Part shown: piece by piece, positions 9,305 to 16,900 of the stretch
Position numbering within the stretch: the first letter of the stretch is position 1
Layout of the letters: the number at the start of each line of letters is the position of its first letter
Assembly (NCBI RefSeq): GCF_030758295.1
Contig: NZ_CP132335.1
Span: 2,890,412-2,954,411 of the forward strand
Length of the DNA stretch: 64,000 nucleotides
Direction: 5' to 3'
Source: Pararhizobium sp. IMCC21322
GTDB lineage: Bacteria; Pseudomonadota; Alphaproteobacteria; Rhizobiales; GCA-2746425
Notes under the pieces: model-generated
Told to the model about the DNA's origin: nothing
Database searches by the model: none
What the model saw: the letters and a program-made list of their open reading frames with translations, nothing else
Translations under genes and position numbers: made by a program

Positions 9305-10137
9305 GTTTCTTTTCCTCTTGGAAATGGGATGGCTTTGAATTCTTCGGCAATCGATTTTACGGCGCGCTCAATCGGAATACGCTCGATTGACGAGGCTCCC
9401 ACAAAGCCCACGCATCGGGTTTCCTCGTAGACCCGACGTGTGTCTTGGGGTTCGGCTATCTTGCCGCCATGACACAGAAAAAGAGGTGAATAACCTGCGT
9501 CTGCCACAGCATCGGTCATATCCGCAATCTTGCGGATCTCTTCATCCAATTTGGTGCTGGTCTCATGTCCGACCAGCCCGCCACCGGTTGCGCCGATATG
9601 AGGGACAAGGCAGTCGACGCCTTTTCCCGACATGTCCAGCGCGTCCTGTACGGTGGCGACATAAGCCATGGTAAAGAGGTCGCGTTCACGGGCGCGCTCG
9701 ATCAGTTCCACTTCGCGGTTCCAGCCAAGTCCCACCTTGCCGCGGCGCTCTCGCCACGTCTCACCCATAGTCGAGATTGTAGGGTAGTTGATAATGCCCG
9801 AGAAGCCTGCGGCTTCGAAATCGTCAAGCACTTGTTCAAGGTCCATCCGTGTCGGATCCCAGGCCTCAACTCCGCCGATGACGGGCGTATCTGAGACTAC
9901 ATTGCGGATTTCCGAGGCCATTTCGATCGTGTTGGCATTGGAATCGCCGATCCGGCTGGTTGGCAACCCCATCAGGCGTGACCGGCCCGTGCTATATACA
10001 ATCAGCACATCAGCACCGCCCAAGGCAGCACATTTGGCGACCAGGCCACAACTCGTGCCAGCACACAGAATGGGACGGCGAGCATCGATTTCGGTCTTCA
10101 GACGTTCGAGCACTTCGTGTCGTGAGAAGTTTTTCAT
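9301..10137 (-). CDS. Phosphoenolpyruvate hydrolase-family TIM-barrel protein (PF09370-like)
   Basis: 278 residues; the start at 10137 overlaps the upstream Tm-1-like stop (ATGA), and its own stop overlaps the next GTG, so three genes are tightly coupled. Family landmarks are GTSCGLVAKCAALGGADVL near 27-45, IINYPTIST, LVPHIGATGGGLVGH and LFLCHGGKIAEPQDTR. Members are annotated as PEP hydrolase-like from distant similarity to the PEP mutase / isocitrate lyase group, but the true reaction is not settled. In plants the same two domains are fused in tomato Tm-1: a UPF0261 half followed by a TIM-barrel half. Here they are separate adjacent genes. The regulator at 5888-7603 carries a copy of this domain, which suggests enzyme and sensor recognise the same small molecule. 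Confidence 0.87.
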   Translation of the reverse strand: MKNFSRHEVLERLKTEIDARRPILCAGTSCGLVAKCAALGGADVLIVYSTGRSRLMGLPTSRIGDSNANTIEMASEIRNVVSDTPVIGGVEAWDPTRMDLEQVLDDFEAAGFSGIINYPTISTMGETWRERRGKVGLGWNREVELIERARERDLFTMAYVATVQDALDMSGKGVDCLVPHIGATGGGLVGHETSTKLDEEIRKIADMTDAVADAGYSPLFLCHGGKIAEPQDTRRVYEETRCVGFVGASSIERIPIERAVKSIAEEFKAIPFPRGKET

Positions 10138-11342
10138 GTTGCTACTTTTAATTGGTCGATCATCCAGTCGGCGCAAAGGTCCGCGAATGCCGGATCATTG
10201 ATGTGGTAGTCGGTTTCTGTGAATGCGATATCGTGGTGGAGCGTTGCTTTCATTTCGTCCCGCCATGCGATGTTGGCAACGGGATCATGGAACGGATTGC
10301 CCGGCTTGTCGTAATCAGACACGCCCAGTCCCGGCCAGAACACAGCGACGGGTCCTGAGGCCTTGTTCAAACGCGCGGCAGTCATACGTCCGATCTCCGC
10401 AGTGTCTTTTGGGGTGGTGCGCACCAGCGTTGTCATGGGTGTGTGGCGATAGGTAACACGATCCGCAAATCGGTCAGGGACGGTTTCAGGCGCTCCGAAG
10501 TTTGCCATGTCGGTTGCACCCGGAGCAATCGCCTGCGGAATGCCCAGCCGCCCCGCTGCCGTGAGCCGTGCCTCGCCAGCGCTGGAGGTGCCACCCAACA
10601 GATGATCCGCCAGTTCTGTTGTTGTCAGGTCAATGACACCGTCAAAGGAACCCTTCTCGATCAGCGACTCCATCGTCCGACCACCAGCGCCATTTGCCGG
10701 AAAAACGATAGCTGTGATCCCGGCTTTTTCCAGTCGCGTCTTGACCGACTGAACTGCAGATGTAGTGACACCGAAGGCCGTAATTGCAACCATTGGTCCA
10801 TCTTTTTCTGCAACGGGTGTCCAGTTCAGACCCGAGGCCGCTGCAATAGCGTTGTCCAATACGGCTCGGGTAAATTGATTGAGGCCGAAGAGATCGACCA
10901 GCGTCGGCATCAGGATCGTGTCTGACGTGGTCGCAATTTCAGCCAGCAAGGGTGGCCGGCCGCTCGTCACCAGAACTTTTGGAAAACCGAAAGGCAAGTC
11001 GCGCGTGATTTGATTGAAAACGCCGGCCCCTTTGCCGCCGGCAACGCCGACAATGGCGCTGATTTCATCGTTTGATACCAGTTCAGTGATAATGCCCCTT
11101 GCGCTTTCAGCCATAGCTGAAAGCGCTTCAGCCGGCCCCTGCAGCAGGGCGTCGCTGCACACCCGTGCGGCGATCTGATCGCGGCTTATTTCGCCTGCAA
11201 AGTCTGGCTCGCCTGCTGTTCCAACATCAATCACACAAACCTCGCGACCGCGGTCTTGAAGGCCGTCCCTAAGATAGCTCGCCTCGGGTCCTTTGGAATC
11301 CAGGGTCGCAACGATTGCAATCTTTCGGGCGTCAGTTTTCAT
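10134..11342 (-). CDS. Tm-1-like ATP-binding protein (UPF0261)
   Basis: 402 residues from the ATG at 11342 (MKTDARKIAIVATLDSKG). The family pattern is clear: ATLDSKGPEASYLRDGL at the start, GVAGGKGAGVFNQITRDLPFG near 125, ATTSDTILMPTLVDLFGLN, and FGVTTSAV followed by FPANGAGGRTMESLI. It is the bacterial counterpart of the N-terminal half of tomato Tm-1, where this domain binds a viral replicase; the bacterial function is unknown. It is the first gene of a minus-strand operon with the TIM-barrel protein and a flavoprotein. A divergent truncated TIM-barrel gene starts 105 bases upstream, and that gap must hold its promoter. Confidence 0.88.
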   Translation of the reverse strand: MKTDARKIAIVATLDSKGPEASYLRDGLQDRGREVCVIDVGTAGEPDFAGEISRDQIAARVCSDALLQGPAEALSAMAESARGIITELVSNDEISAIVGVAGGKGAGVFNQITRDLPFGFPKVLVTSGRPPLLAEIATTSDTILMPTLVDLFGLNQFTRAVLDNAIAAASGLNWTPVAEKDGPMVAITAFGVTTSAVQSVKTRLEKAGITAIVFPANGAGGRTMESLIEKGSFDGVIDLTTTELADHLLGGTSSAGEARLTAAGRLGIPQAIAPGATDMANFGAPETVPDRFADRVTYRHTPMTTLVRTTPKDTAEIGRMTAARLNKASGPVAVFWPGLGVSDYDKPGNPFHDPVANIAWRDEMKATLHHDIAFTETDYHINDPAFADLCADWMIDQLKVAT

Positions 11343-11446
11343 ATGGCTGCTTTGATTCCATTGTTTTGACCAATATCTCAGGTTGCTGGTCCACAATCTA
11401 CGCAGGATCGTTGCGTCAATGTGTAACTTTGGGTAAGGATCAGCCT

Positions 11447-11962
11447 ATGGACGGTTTTTTTGCATGCATAACCAAAGACCCGTTTGCGGAGGTGACGCAG
11501 CAGAACGCGATTTCAATTTATGCTCCGGCCTTGCAAGGCTACTCGCGTGAAATTGCACTTGCAGCTGCAATGCTTCCTCTGGGTAATCTGAACGCGGTCA
11601 CATCAGAACGGATTGCATCGCTTGCCGATCAGGCCCCAAAGTCAGCTTATTGCGGAATCTTTGCACTGGACCCTTTCGTGCAATGGAAGGACTTTTTGGC
11701 ACGGATAAAATTGGCCGGATTTCGAGGTGTCTGCAATTTCCCAACGCTGCCGGAATTTGGGCCAGAAGAAGAACAGGCGCTGGCAGCTTCCGGATTTTCC
11801 TTCGAGCACGAACTGGAAGTGCTTGCCAGATTTGCCGAAGAAGGAATGGATATCGCTGTGGTTTGCCCGACCCAAGAGGCCTTTGGTCTTGCGCGAGTAA
11901 AATTTCAAGGACGGGAGGTGCCACTTTGCTTATCAAAGAATGTAAATTTCAATGGCGTCTGA
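11447..11962 (+). pseudogene. Truncated PEP-hydrolase-like TIM-barrel domain (third copy)
   Basis: 171 codons from ATG 11447, with AAGGATC a few bases upstream. The peptide aligns along its whole length with the first 170 residues of the regulator TIM barrel: CGIFALDPFVQWKDFL against GLPLFDPRLQCDEL, GFRGVCNFPTLPEFG against GIQGLTNFPAVFHFG, then FEHELEVLARFAEEGMDIAVV. It stops after VNFNGV, where the family has about 100 more residues including the glycine-rich phosphate loop. Several family residues are also altered. It is therefore probably a 3'-truncated, decaying paralogue. I cannot exclude that the short product is still made, because the start and ribosome site look usable. Its end lies 30 bases from the broken end of a convergent VOC gene. 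Confidence 0.65.
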
Positions 11963-11992
11963 GCATTACGTGCCAGCCTCAGGATGCCGCCA

Positions 11993-12281
11993 CTAGCCGA
12001 TACGATGTGTTTCGAGATGGGTAATGAATTTGGCCATTCCCTCGGCCCGGAATGAGATGTGCTCTAACCGAAGGCTCTCACTGTCCTCATGCACCATGGG
12101 AGCCGGATCTGCCTCAATCAAATGAAGAACACGGACTTCACCCAGGGTAAAGCCAAGCTCCGCGGACCGGAAATTCTGGGCGCGAGCCGGATCGCAGCCC
12201 AAGAACCTCTTCGTACCAAGTGACCATATCGTCCAAATGGACCTTACGGATATTGACGTGATCCAAGGCGAAGAGGGGCAT
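11993..12281 (-). pseudogene. VOC (glyoxalase-like) protein, frameshifted and 3'-truncated
   Basis: From ATG 12281, behind a GAGGAGA ribosome site, the frame reads MPLFALDHVNIRKVHLDD followed by MVTWYEEVLGLRSGSRPEF and GAWLYPG, then stops. The next frame continues without a break as LGEVRVLHLIEADP, then SLRLEHISFRAEGMAKFITH. This is one VOC domain split by a single extra base in the run TACCCTGGG (about 12143-12148); TACCTGGG would restore GAWLYLGE. The second part ends at HRIG and a TAG, about 30 residues short of a typical VOC protein. So there are two lesions: a +1 frameshift and loss of the end. The original function (metal-dependent lyase, isomerase or dioxygenase) cannot be told. Confidence 0.75.
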
Positions 12282-12299
12282 TGTTTTGTCTCCTCAGAT

Positions 12300-12582
12300 A
12301 CATGCATTGCTGCGGTGGAAGCTGGTGGCAGAATCCGCTGTGGCGAAAATCGGCCACCGGAACTGGCGCACCACAAAACCGGCAAAGTGGCTCCCATCCG
12401 TCGCTGGGACTGAAGATCAGCAGCTTGTCCGCCGGGATCGTTTTACGGACCTTGGCGTTGTTTGCTCGGTATGCGGCAATCGCGGTTTCTCGATCCAAGC
12501 CAGTATCGCCGCCCTGACCAGGGATCCTGTCGAAAAAGATAGAAGAAATTATGCAGACAATCACGAGGATCGTGATCCGCAA
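12300..12582 (-). pseudogene. Sulfotransferase-family C-terminal fragment
   Basis: A frame whose middle reads DRETAIAAYRANNAKVRKTI, then PADKLLIFSPSDGWEPLCRF and CGAPVP. This is the C-terminal signature of the bacterial sulfotransferase-like P-loop family (PF17784 type: Y..HN..V....P...LL.....GWEPLC.FLG.PVP). The N-terminal P-loop half is missing and the first 25 residues of the open frame (MRITILVIVCIISS) do not match the family. It is therefore a remnant, not a small membrane gene. It lies next to other broken genes. Family recognition is from memory of the motif, so moderately sure. Confidence 0.55.
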
Positions 12583-12654
12583 CGCGCCACCCTCAGCACT
12601 TCAAATCATGGCGTTTTCAGCGGGCAGGTCACTATCGACAACCTGTTCGGCACA

Positions 12655-12715
12655 AGGGTGTAACCTATGTCTTAGGTACAATCCGTTACCTATGTCTCCG
12701 GGTCGGACAATGGGA
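12655..12715. mobile_element. Possible insertion-sequence end remnant
   Basis: The ten bases ACCTATGTCT occur twice 25 bases apart (in taacctatgtcttaggtac and ttacctatgtctccgggtc). The second copy, running into cgggtcggaca, resembles terminal repeats of IS481-like elements as I remember them. No transposase reading frame is present. If correct, it marks an old insertion and deletion at the border between the two catabolic islands. Confidence 0.25.
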
Positions 12716-12719
12716 AAAA

Positions 12720-12795
12720 TGGTGCCGATTATGGGATTCGAACCGGCGACCCCATCATTACGAATGAAGTGCCCTACCAACTGAGCTAAAGCGGC
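12720..12795 (-). tRNA. tRNA-Thr(CGU), structurally degraded
   Basis: A 76-base tRNA-shaped sequence ending in CCA, with GCTCAGTTGGTA in the D arm, anticodon loop TTCGTAA (anticodon CGU, threonine) and TTCGAAT in the T arm. The stems are damaged: the acceptor has a C-T mismatch at pair 5-68, the anticodon stem has T-T at 28-42, and the T stem has C-C and C-A. An intact tRNA would pair at these places. It is likely a pseudo-tRNA. Loss is tolerable if a tRNA-Thr(UGU) elsewhere reads ACG by wobble. It sits in the decay zone beside broken protein genes. Confidence 0.7.
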
Positions 12796-12880
12796 TCTTT
12801 ATAAAAAGTCATTTTTTCCCGTCCTCTGTTGTTAACAAAAAGCCCCGCATTTCAACTCAATTATGCTGGGTCACTTAATG

Positions 12881-14281
12881 CTAACAACCTGTCGTAGGCA
12901 GGTTTGAATACGAGCTGGTTTGCTCCAATGAGTGCAGATCTATAACACCGGCATTGATGGCCAACTGCAATCGTTCCTGCTCTTGTCGGTACAAGCCGGG
13001 TTGGTTGTTCTGATAAAAACTGCGGTGGACATCATCAATGCCGGTTTTGCCATCACCATAAAAATGGCCGTTGCGTTCCACGTGGGTGCATCCGATCAGG
13101 GAGGCTAGAGCCAGATCCTGCTGCAAAGCCAATCCCGGTTGTGTGGACAGGTCTTCAGCGGACATGAAATAGCGCTCAGCGCCTTCCTCTGCGTTCCATT
13201 TGGTCACACGCGCACGGTTCAAAAGAGCGCGGTAGACCCCTTTGCAGGACTTTGAAGAAATACCGCGATAGCCAAGGGCACGCGCTTGTACGAAGGCGTC
13301 GATGCTGTTGTCTGACTCATCAATCTCGATGGGTACGCGTGCGCCAAGTTCTCCGAGTGGTCTGGAAAGGGCTTCGCTTCTTGCGATGGGCTGCTCGATC
13401 ATGTGGGTGGAAGCGACCAGCCGCGAAAGCCGCTTGTCGGCCAGCATGGCCGAGTGAAACGTGGCAAAGGCCTCGCCATCTTGATATTGCTCATTGCCAT
13501 CAAGGGTGCATAGATAGGGCTCTTCGCCTCGGTCGAGCAAACTGGCAATGCGCACCAATTGCTCAAGATCCTTTGTTTGATCGCCGCCAACCTTGATCTT
13601 GAACGCTTTCAGGCCCCAGGCCTTTATGGCCGCTTCCAGGCTTTCCGGAAGGCCATCATCAACCCGTGTTGCAGAATCGATATCGCTTTCAAAGATCGCA
13701 TCAACCAGACCAACCGTGTGCCTGGCGATGATTGAGGCTTGTGGGGCGAGGCGCGCCAGGAATGCGCCAAAATCAAATGCTGCAAGATCAGGAGCCGTCG
13801 CCGAGGTCAAGCCGACAGCATTGGACCGCACAAGCTTGGAGAACGAGGTATCCAGTGCAATACACAATGCGCCGATGATCGCCTTGTCAAGGATCGCATT
13901 GCCAAAACCTGCCACCAAGCCGTTGAGGTTTTCCTGAGCACAAGCCTTATGGTGCCCTGGATCGTGCCGGGCGTGCAGACCAAAGGCTGTGAGAGGGGTA
14001 TCGGTGGACAGGTAAGCCTGCCTGGCAAGTTCAACAGCACGCAAAAGCTGCTCGACATTATCTTCGTTCGAAAGTTCAGGCGACTTGTCGAACCATTTTG
14101 GGGCAAGCAGTTCTGCTGCGTGACCGGTTGCCTGCCGTCCATCTTCCAACTGTATGAGCACACTCACACGCGCTTCGCGTGCCTCGCGCAGTGTCACTAC
14201 GCCGTAGCGAAACGGCAGTCGCAATCCGACAGGGCGGGTGGTCACGCGAACATCCATCACACGCAGCTTGGGAGTCATCAT
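12881..14281 (-). CDS. Enolase-superfamily (mandelate racemase-like) protein
   Basis: 466 residues with the layout of a two-domain enolase-superfamily enzyme: an alpha+beta capping part (VTTRPVGLRLPFRYG), then a barrel with KAFKIKVGG, an acidic strand end LDGNEQY, EQPI, and EIDESD. KSCKG near residue 345 may supply a base. These positions would hold Mg2+ and abstract a proton alpha to a carboxylate. The protein is longer than usual (about 360-400), with an extra stretch around 100-150 and a long tail. It is the last gene of the minus-strand catabolic operon, after a strong stem-loop. The substrate is probably an acid sugar or similar carboxylate; the exact subgroup is unclear. Confidence 0.7.
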   Translation of the reverse strand: MMTPKLRVMDVRVTTRPVGLRLPFRYGVVTLREAREARVSVLIQLEDGRQATGHAAELLAPKWFDKSPELSNEDNVEQLLRAVELARQAYLSTDTPLTAFGLHARHDPGHHKACAQENLNGLVAGFGNAILDKAIIGALCIALDTSFSKLVRSNAVGLTSATAPDLAAFDFGAFLARLAPQASIIARHTVGLVDAIFESDIDSATRVDDGLPESLEAAIKAWGLKAFKIKVGGDQTKDLEQLVRIASLLDRGEEPYLCTLDGNEQYQDGEAFATFHSAMLADKRLSRLVASTHMIEQPIARSEALSRPLGELGARVPIEIDESDNSIDAFVQARALGYRGISSKSCKGVYRALLNRARVTKWNAEEGAERYFMSAEDLSTQPGLALQQDLALASLIGCTHVERNGHFYGDGKTGIDDVHRSFYQNNQPGLYRQEQERLQLAINAGVIDLHSLEQTSSYSNLPTTGC

Positions 14282-14291
14282 TGCCTCATAT

Positions 14292-14326
14292 AAAAAGTCC
14301 CCGGCGCCACAGTGAGCGCCGGGGAC
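14292..14326 (-). terminator. GC-rich stem-loop with T-tract before the enolase-superfamily gene
   Basis: On the minus strand GTCCCCGGCGC and its complement form an 11-pair GC-rich stem, followed by TTTTTATATG. It lies 24 bases after the binding-protein stop and just ahead of the next gene. As a strong intrinsic terminator within an operon it should sharply reduce expression of the downstream gene, or protect the upstream binding-protein mRNA. Confidence 0.8.
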
Positions 14327-14349
14327 GGGTAAGGTTCAGGATTGCTGGC

Positions 14350-15330
14350 TTACATGCCGGGGTAAGCAATGCTCTCGTCAATGAAGTCATTGGTGAATTT
14401 CGTTGTCGCGTCGAATTCACCAAGATCATAGGCTTCACGCACTACGGTATAATCGGCTTTGATGCGGTCCATATTCCAGGATCCAAGCGGCAGATCATTG
14501 CCGACGCCGGGCATGACACGGGCTGCATATTCCAGCTGACGGGCCGCATCGCTCTGGCGCATGGAGACTGCTGAAGACAGTGCCTGGGAACAGGGATCGG
14601 GGGTTTCCAGGCAGAAAGCGAACGCCCGCTGCGTGGTTTGTACAAAATTGCGCACGGCTTCCTCTTTCCCTTTGATCACGCTGTCAGCCACATAGTATGC
14701 CAGCGAATAGGTGTTCATGCCGTGATCGCGTAGCAGTGCAAAACCCAGATCATCTCCGAAAATGTCTTCATAAATGAAGTGTACCGAGTAAAAATGCGTT
14801 GTCACATCCACAGCGCCGGACTGAAGAGCTGCCACTTTGCCGGTTGGTTGAAGGTTCACCCAGTTCACACTTTCGGGATCAACACCCAGCGCACGGGCAG
14901 CAGGCACCCACATCTGGCGGGTGGCGTCAAAGGCAGGCGCGCCGATGGAACGGCCGGCAATGTCTTTGATGGTTTCGATACCCGAAGAACGGCGCCAGTA
15001 AAGGCCCGCAGCGTTGTCATTGTAAGCAACCATGACCCCGGTAAACTTAGAACCGCGTGCAAGGAACTGTAGCGCTGTTGGCGTATCAATGATCGCAATC
15101 TCTGTCTGGCCGACATCCAGCGCGGTGGCGGCAGCGCCTGAGCCCGAGCCTTGGCGCACTGTCAGTTCAACACCGGCTTCATCATACCAACCTTCCTGCA
15201 AGGCGTAGTAGATTGGGGCATGGTCGCCGCCTGCCGTCCAGTTCAGTTGCAAGTTCAGCTCTTCAGCTGATGCCAGACCGGTGGAGCCAATCAGGGCTGC
15301 ACCTATCACACTAAGCATAGTCTTTTTCAT
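14350..15330 (-). CDS. ABC transporter substrate-binding protein, SsuA/ThiY (NMT1) type
   Basis: 326 residues with a clear signal peptide (MKKTMLSVIGAALIGSTGLASA). The mature part opens LNLQLNWTAGGDHAPIYYAL followed by QEGWYDEAGVELTV, the pattern of NMT1/THI5-like and SsuA binding proteins, then GSGSGAAATALDVGQTEIAI. This class binds aromatic or heterocyclic carboxylates, sulfonates, taurine or pyrimidine precursors in the periplasm. It is partnered with the ATPase and permease upstream in the same operon. The neighbouring acyl-CoA enzymes suggest a carboxylate ligand, but this is inference. Confidence 0.88.
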   Translation of the reverse strand: MKKTMLSVIGAALIGSTGLASAEELNLQLNWTAGGDHAPIYYALQEGWYDEAGVELTVRQGSGSGAAATALDVGQTEIAIIDTPTALQFLARGSKFTGVMVAYNDNAAGLYWRRSSGIETIKDIAGRSIGAPAFDATRQMWVPAARALGVDPESVNWVNLQPTGKVAALQSGAVDVTTHFYSVHFIYEDIFGDDLGFALLRDHGMNTYSLAYYVADSVIKGKEEAVRNFVQTTQRAFAFCLETPDPCSQALSSAVSMRQSDAARQLEYAARVMPGVGNDLPLGSWNMDRIKADYTVVREAYDLGEFDATTKFTNDFIDESIAYPGM

Positions 15331-15368
15331 CGTTTTCTCCCTAGAGAATGGGCGCCGCCCGTCATGCG

Positions 15369-16145
15369 TTATTGCATGCCAAGCAGTTGGTAGATGCGCC
15401 GCGTGTATTCGCCGAATTTTTCGGTCGTTTTGACATCAAGCGTGCGAGGTTCAGGCAGCTCAATGTCCATATGTGCAGCCATTCGGGCCGGACTTGAGGT
15501 CATCACAGCCACTTGCGATCCAAGGAAAACCGCTTCCTGGATGCCGTGGGTGACGAAGAGGATGGTCTTGCGGCTTTCTTTCCAGATCCGCAGCAGTTCA
15601 AGGTTCATACGTTCGCGCGTCAGGGCGTCAAGCGCACCGAACGGCTCGTCCATCAAGATAAGCTTGGGATCGTGGATAAGAGCGCGGGCAATGGAGGCGC
15701 GTTGCTGCATGCCACCGGAGAGGTGTTGCGGATAGGCATTAGCGAAATCACCAATTCCAACCATGTCGAGCAGATATTTAGCCCGCTCTCGGCTTTCCTT
15801 ACGGGGCAGGCCGAGTATCTCAGCTGGCAGCAACACATTGTCTGTGATCGTGCGCCATTTCAGCAGCAGCGCCTTTTGAAAAACCATGCCGATGTCGCGG
15901 CCTGGCGTGAAGGGCGAGTCTGTATTGCCAATCTCAACCGTTCCTCCGCTTGCTTCATGCAGTTCGGCCAGAATGGACAGCACGGTGGACTTGCCGCAAC
16001 CAGATGGTCCAACGATGGAAACAAGTTCGCCCTCGCGCACGTTCAGCGTCACATCGCTGACTGCCAGAAAGTCCTGCTTGCCAACGGTGTAGGTCTTGCT
16101 CACGCCATCAAGACGCACGAATGGGGCTTCAGTTGTGTCGCTCAT
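15369..16145 (-). CDS. ABC transporter ATP-binding protein, SsuB/TauB type
   Basis: 258 residues with Walker A GPSGCGKST near 44-52, Q-loop MVFQKALLLKWRT, signature LSGGMQQRASIARAL, Walker B LILMDEPFGALD and the H-loop in FVTHGIQEAVFL. The tail after SSPARMAAHMDIELPEPR is typical of nitrate/sulfonate/taurine importer ATPases. It overlaps the permease stop by 4 bases, so the pair is coupled. It powers import with the 16142-16897 permease and the NMT1-type binding protein. Confidence 0.92.
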   Translation of the reverse strand: MSDTTEAPFVRLDGVSKTYTVGKQDFLAVSDVTLNVREGELVSIVGPSGCGKSTVLSILAELHEASGGTVEIGNTDSPFTPGRDIGMVFQKALLLKWRTITDNVLLPAEILGLPRKESRERAKYLLDMVGIGDFANAYPQHLSGGMQQRASIARALIHDPKLILMDEPFGALDALTRERMNLELLRIWKESRKTILFVTHGIQEAVFLGSQVAVMTSSPARMAAHMDIELPEPRTLDVKTTEKFGEYTRRIYQLLGMQ

Positions 16146-16897
16146 GTCGTGATCCCCTTGCGGGTGATAAAGAAATATTCCAGCAGCAGGACCATGCCGT
16201 AAAGCGCCACGCCGATGAGCGTGATGAAGACGAGGGCCATCATCATGGCAGACGTGTTAAGCGCGTTCTGCTGGGCAAGCAGGAAGTAGCCAAGGCCACG
16301 TTCCGAAGCGATGAACTCACCCACAATGGCACCGGCCACAGCCAGAACCGCAGCTACTTTCATGCCGGAAAACAGGTAGGGCAGCGAGCCGGGCAGAAGG
16401 ATCTTGATGAAGATCTGCCAGCGGTTAGCCTTGATGGATTTCACCAGGTTCAAGAGCTCGGGCTCCACCTCGATGAGGCCGCGATGGGTGGTGAGGACAA
16501 TGGGGAAGAAACAGATGGTGAATGCGATGATCATATTGGGCACCAGACCGAAGCCGAGCCATACAATGAATAATGGAGCCATCGCCACCTTGGGCACCAT
16601 GTTGATGGTGACCAGCAGCGGCATCACGCCGGAGTTGAGCGCCGGAACCCAGACAAACAGCACGGCAAGCGTGACGCCAACGATGACAGCGAGAAAGTAG
16701 CCGCCAAAAATCTCAAGCGTTGTCGCCCAGATGTGCGTTCCCCAATTGTAGGACGGCTCCCACAATTCACGTATGGTCTCCAGTGGCGAGGGTAGAATAT
16801 AGCTCGGCAGGTCGGTGACCATGGTGGCAAACTGCCAGAGCGCGATGAACGCGATATGGGCACCGATGGCGTAACCGTAGTTTTTCCAGGAGCTCAA
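16142..16897 (-). CDS. ABC transporter permease, SsuC/TauC type
   Basis: 251 residues with about six hydrophobic segments and the BPD permease EAA loop (EFIASERGLGYFLLAQQN). LPGSLPYLFSGMKVAAVLA precedes it, as in SsuC-like subunits. It forms a homodimeric channel in the inner membrane. It begins 3 bases after the epimerase-like gene stop and ends overlapping the ATPase start. Confidence 0.9.
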   Translation of the reverse strand: MSSWKNYGYAIGAHIAFIALWQFATMVTDLPSYILPSPLETIRELWEPSYNWGTHIWATTLEIFGGYFLAVIVGVTLAVLFVWVPALNSGVMPLLVTINMVPKVAMAPLFIVWLGFGLVPNMIIAFTICFFPIVLTTHRGLIEVEPELLNLVKSIKANRWQIFIKILLPGSLPYLFSGMKVAAVLAVAGAIVGEFIASERGLGYFLLAQQNALNTSAMMMALVFITLIGVALYGMVLLLEYFFITRKGITT

Positions 16898-16900
16898 TGG

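Noticed and set aside
12244-12582. Open frame starting MRITILVIVCII, as a small membrane protein
   Set aside because: The hydrophobic start is not followed by a ribosome site pattern and the rest matches the end of a sulfotransferase, so the frame is a remnant.
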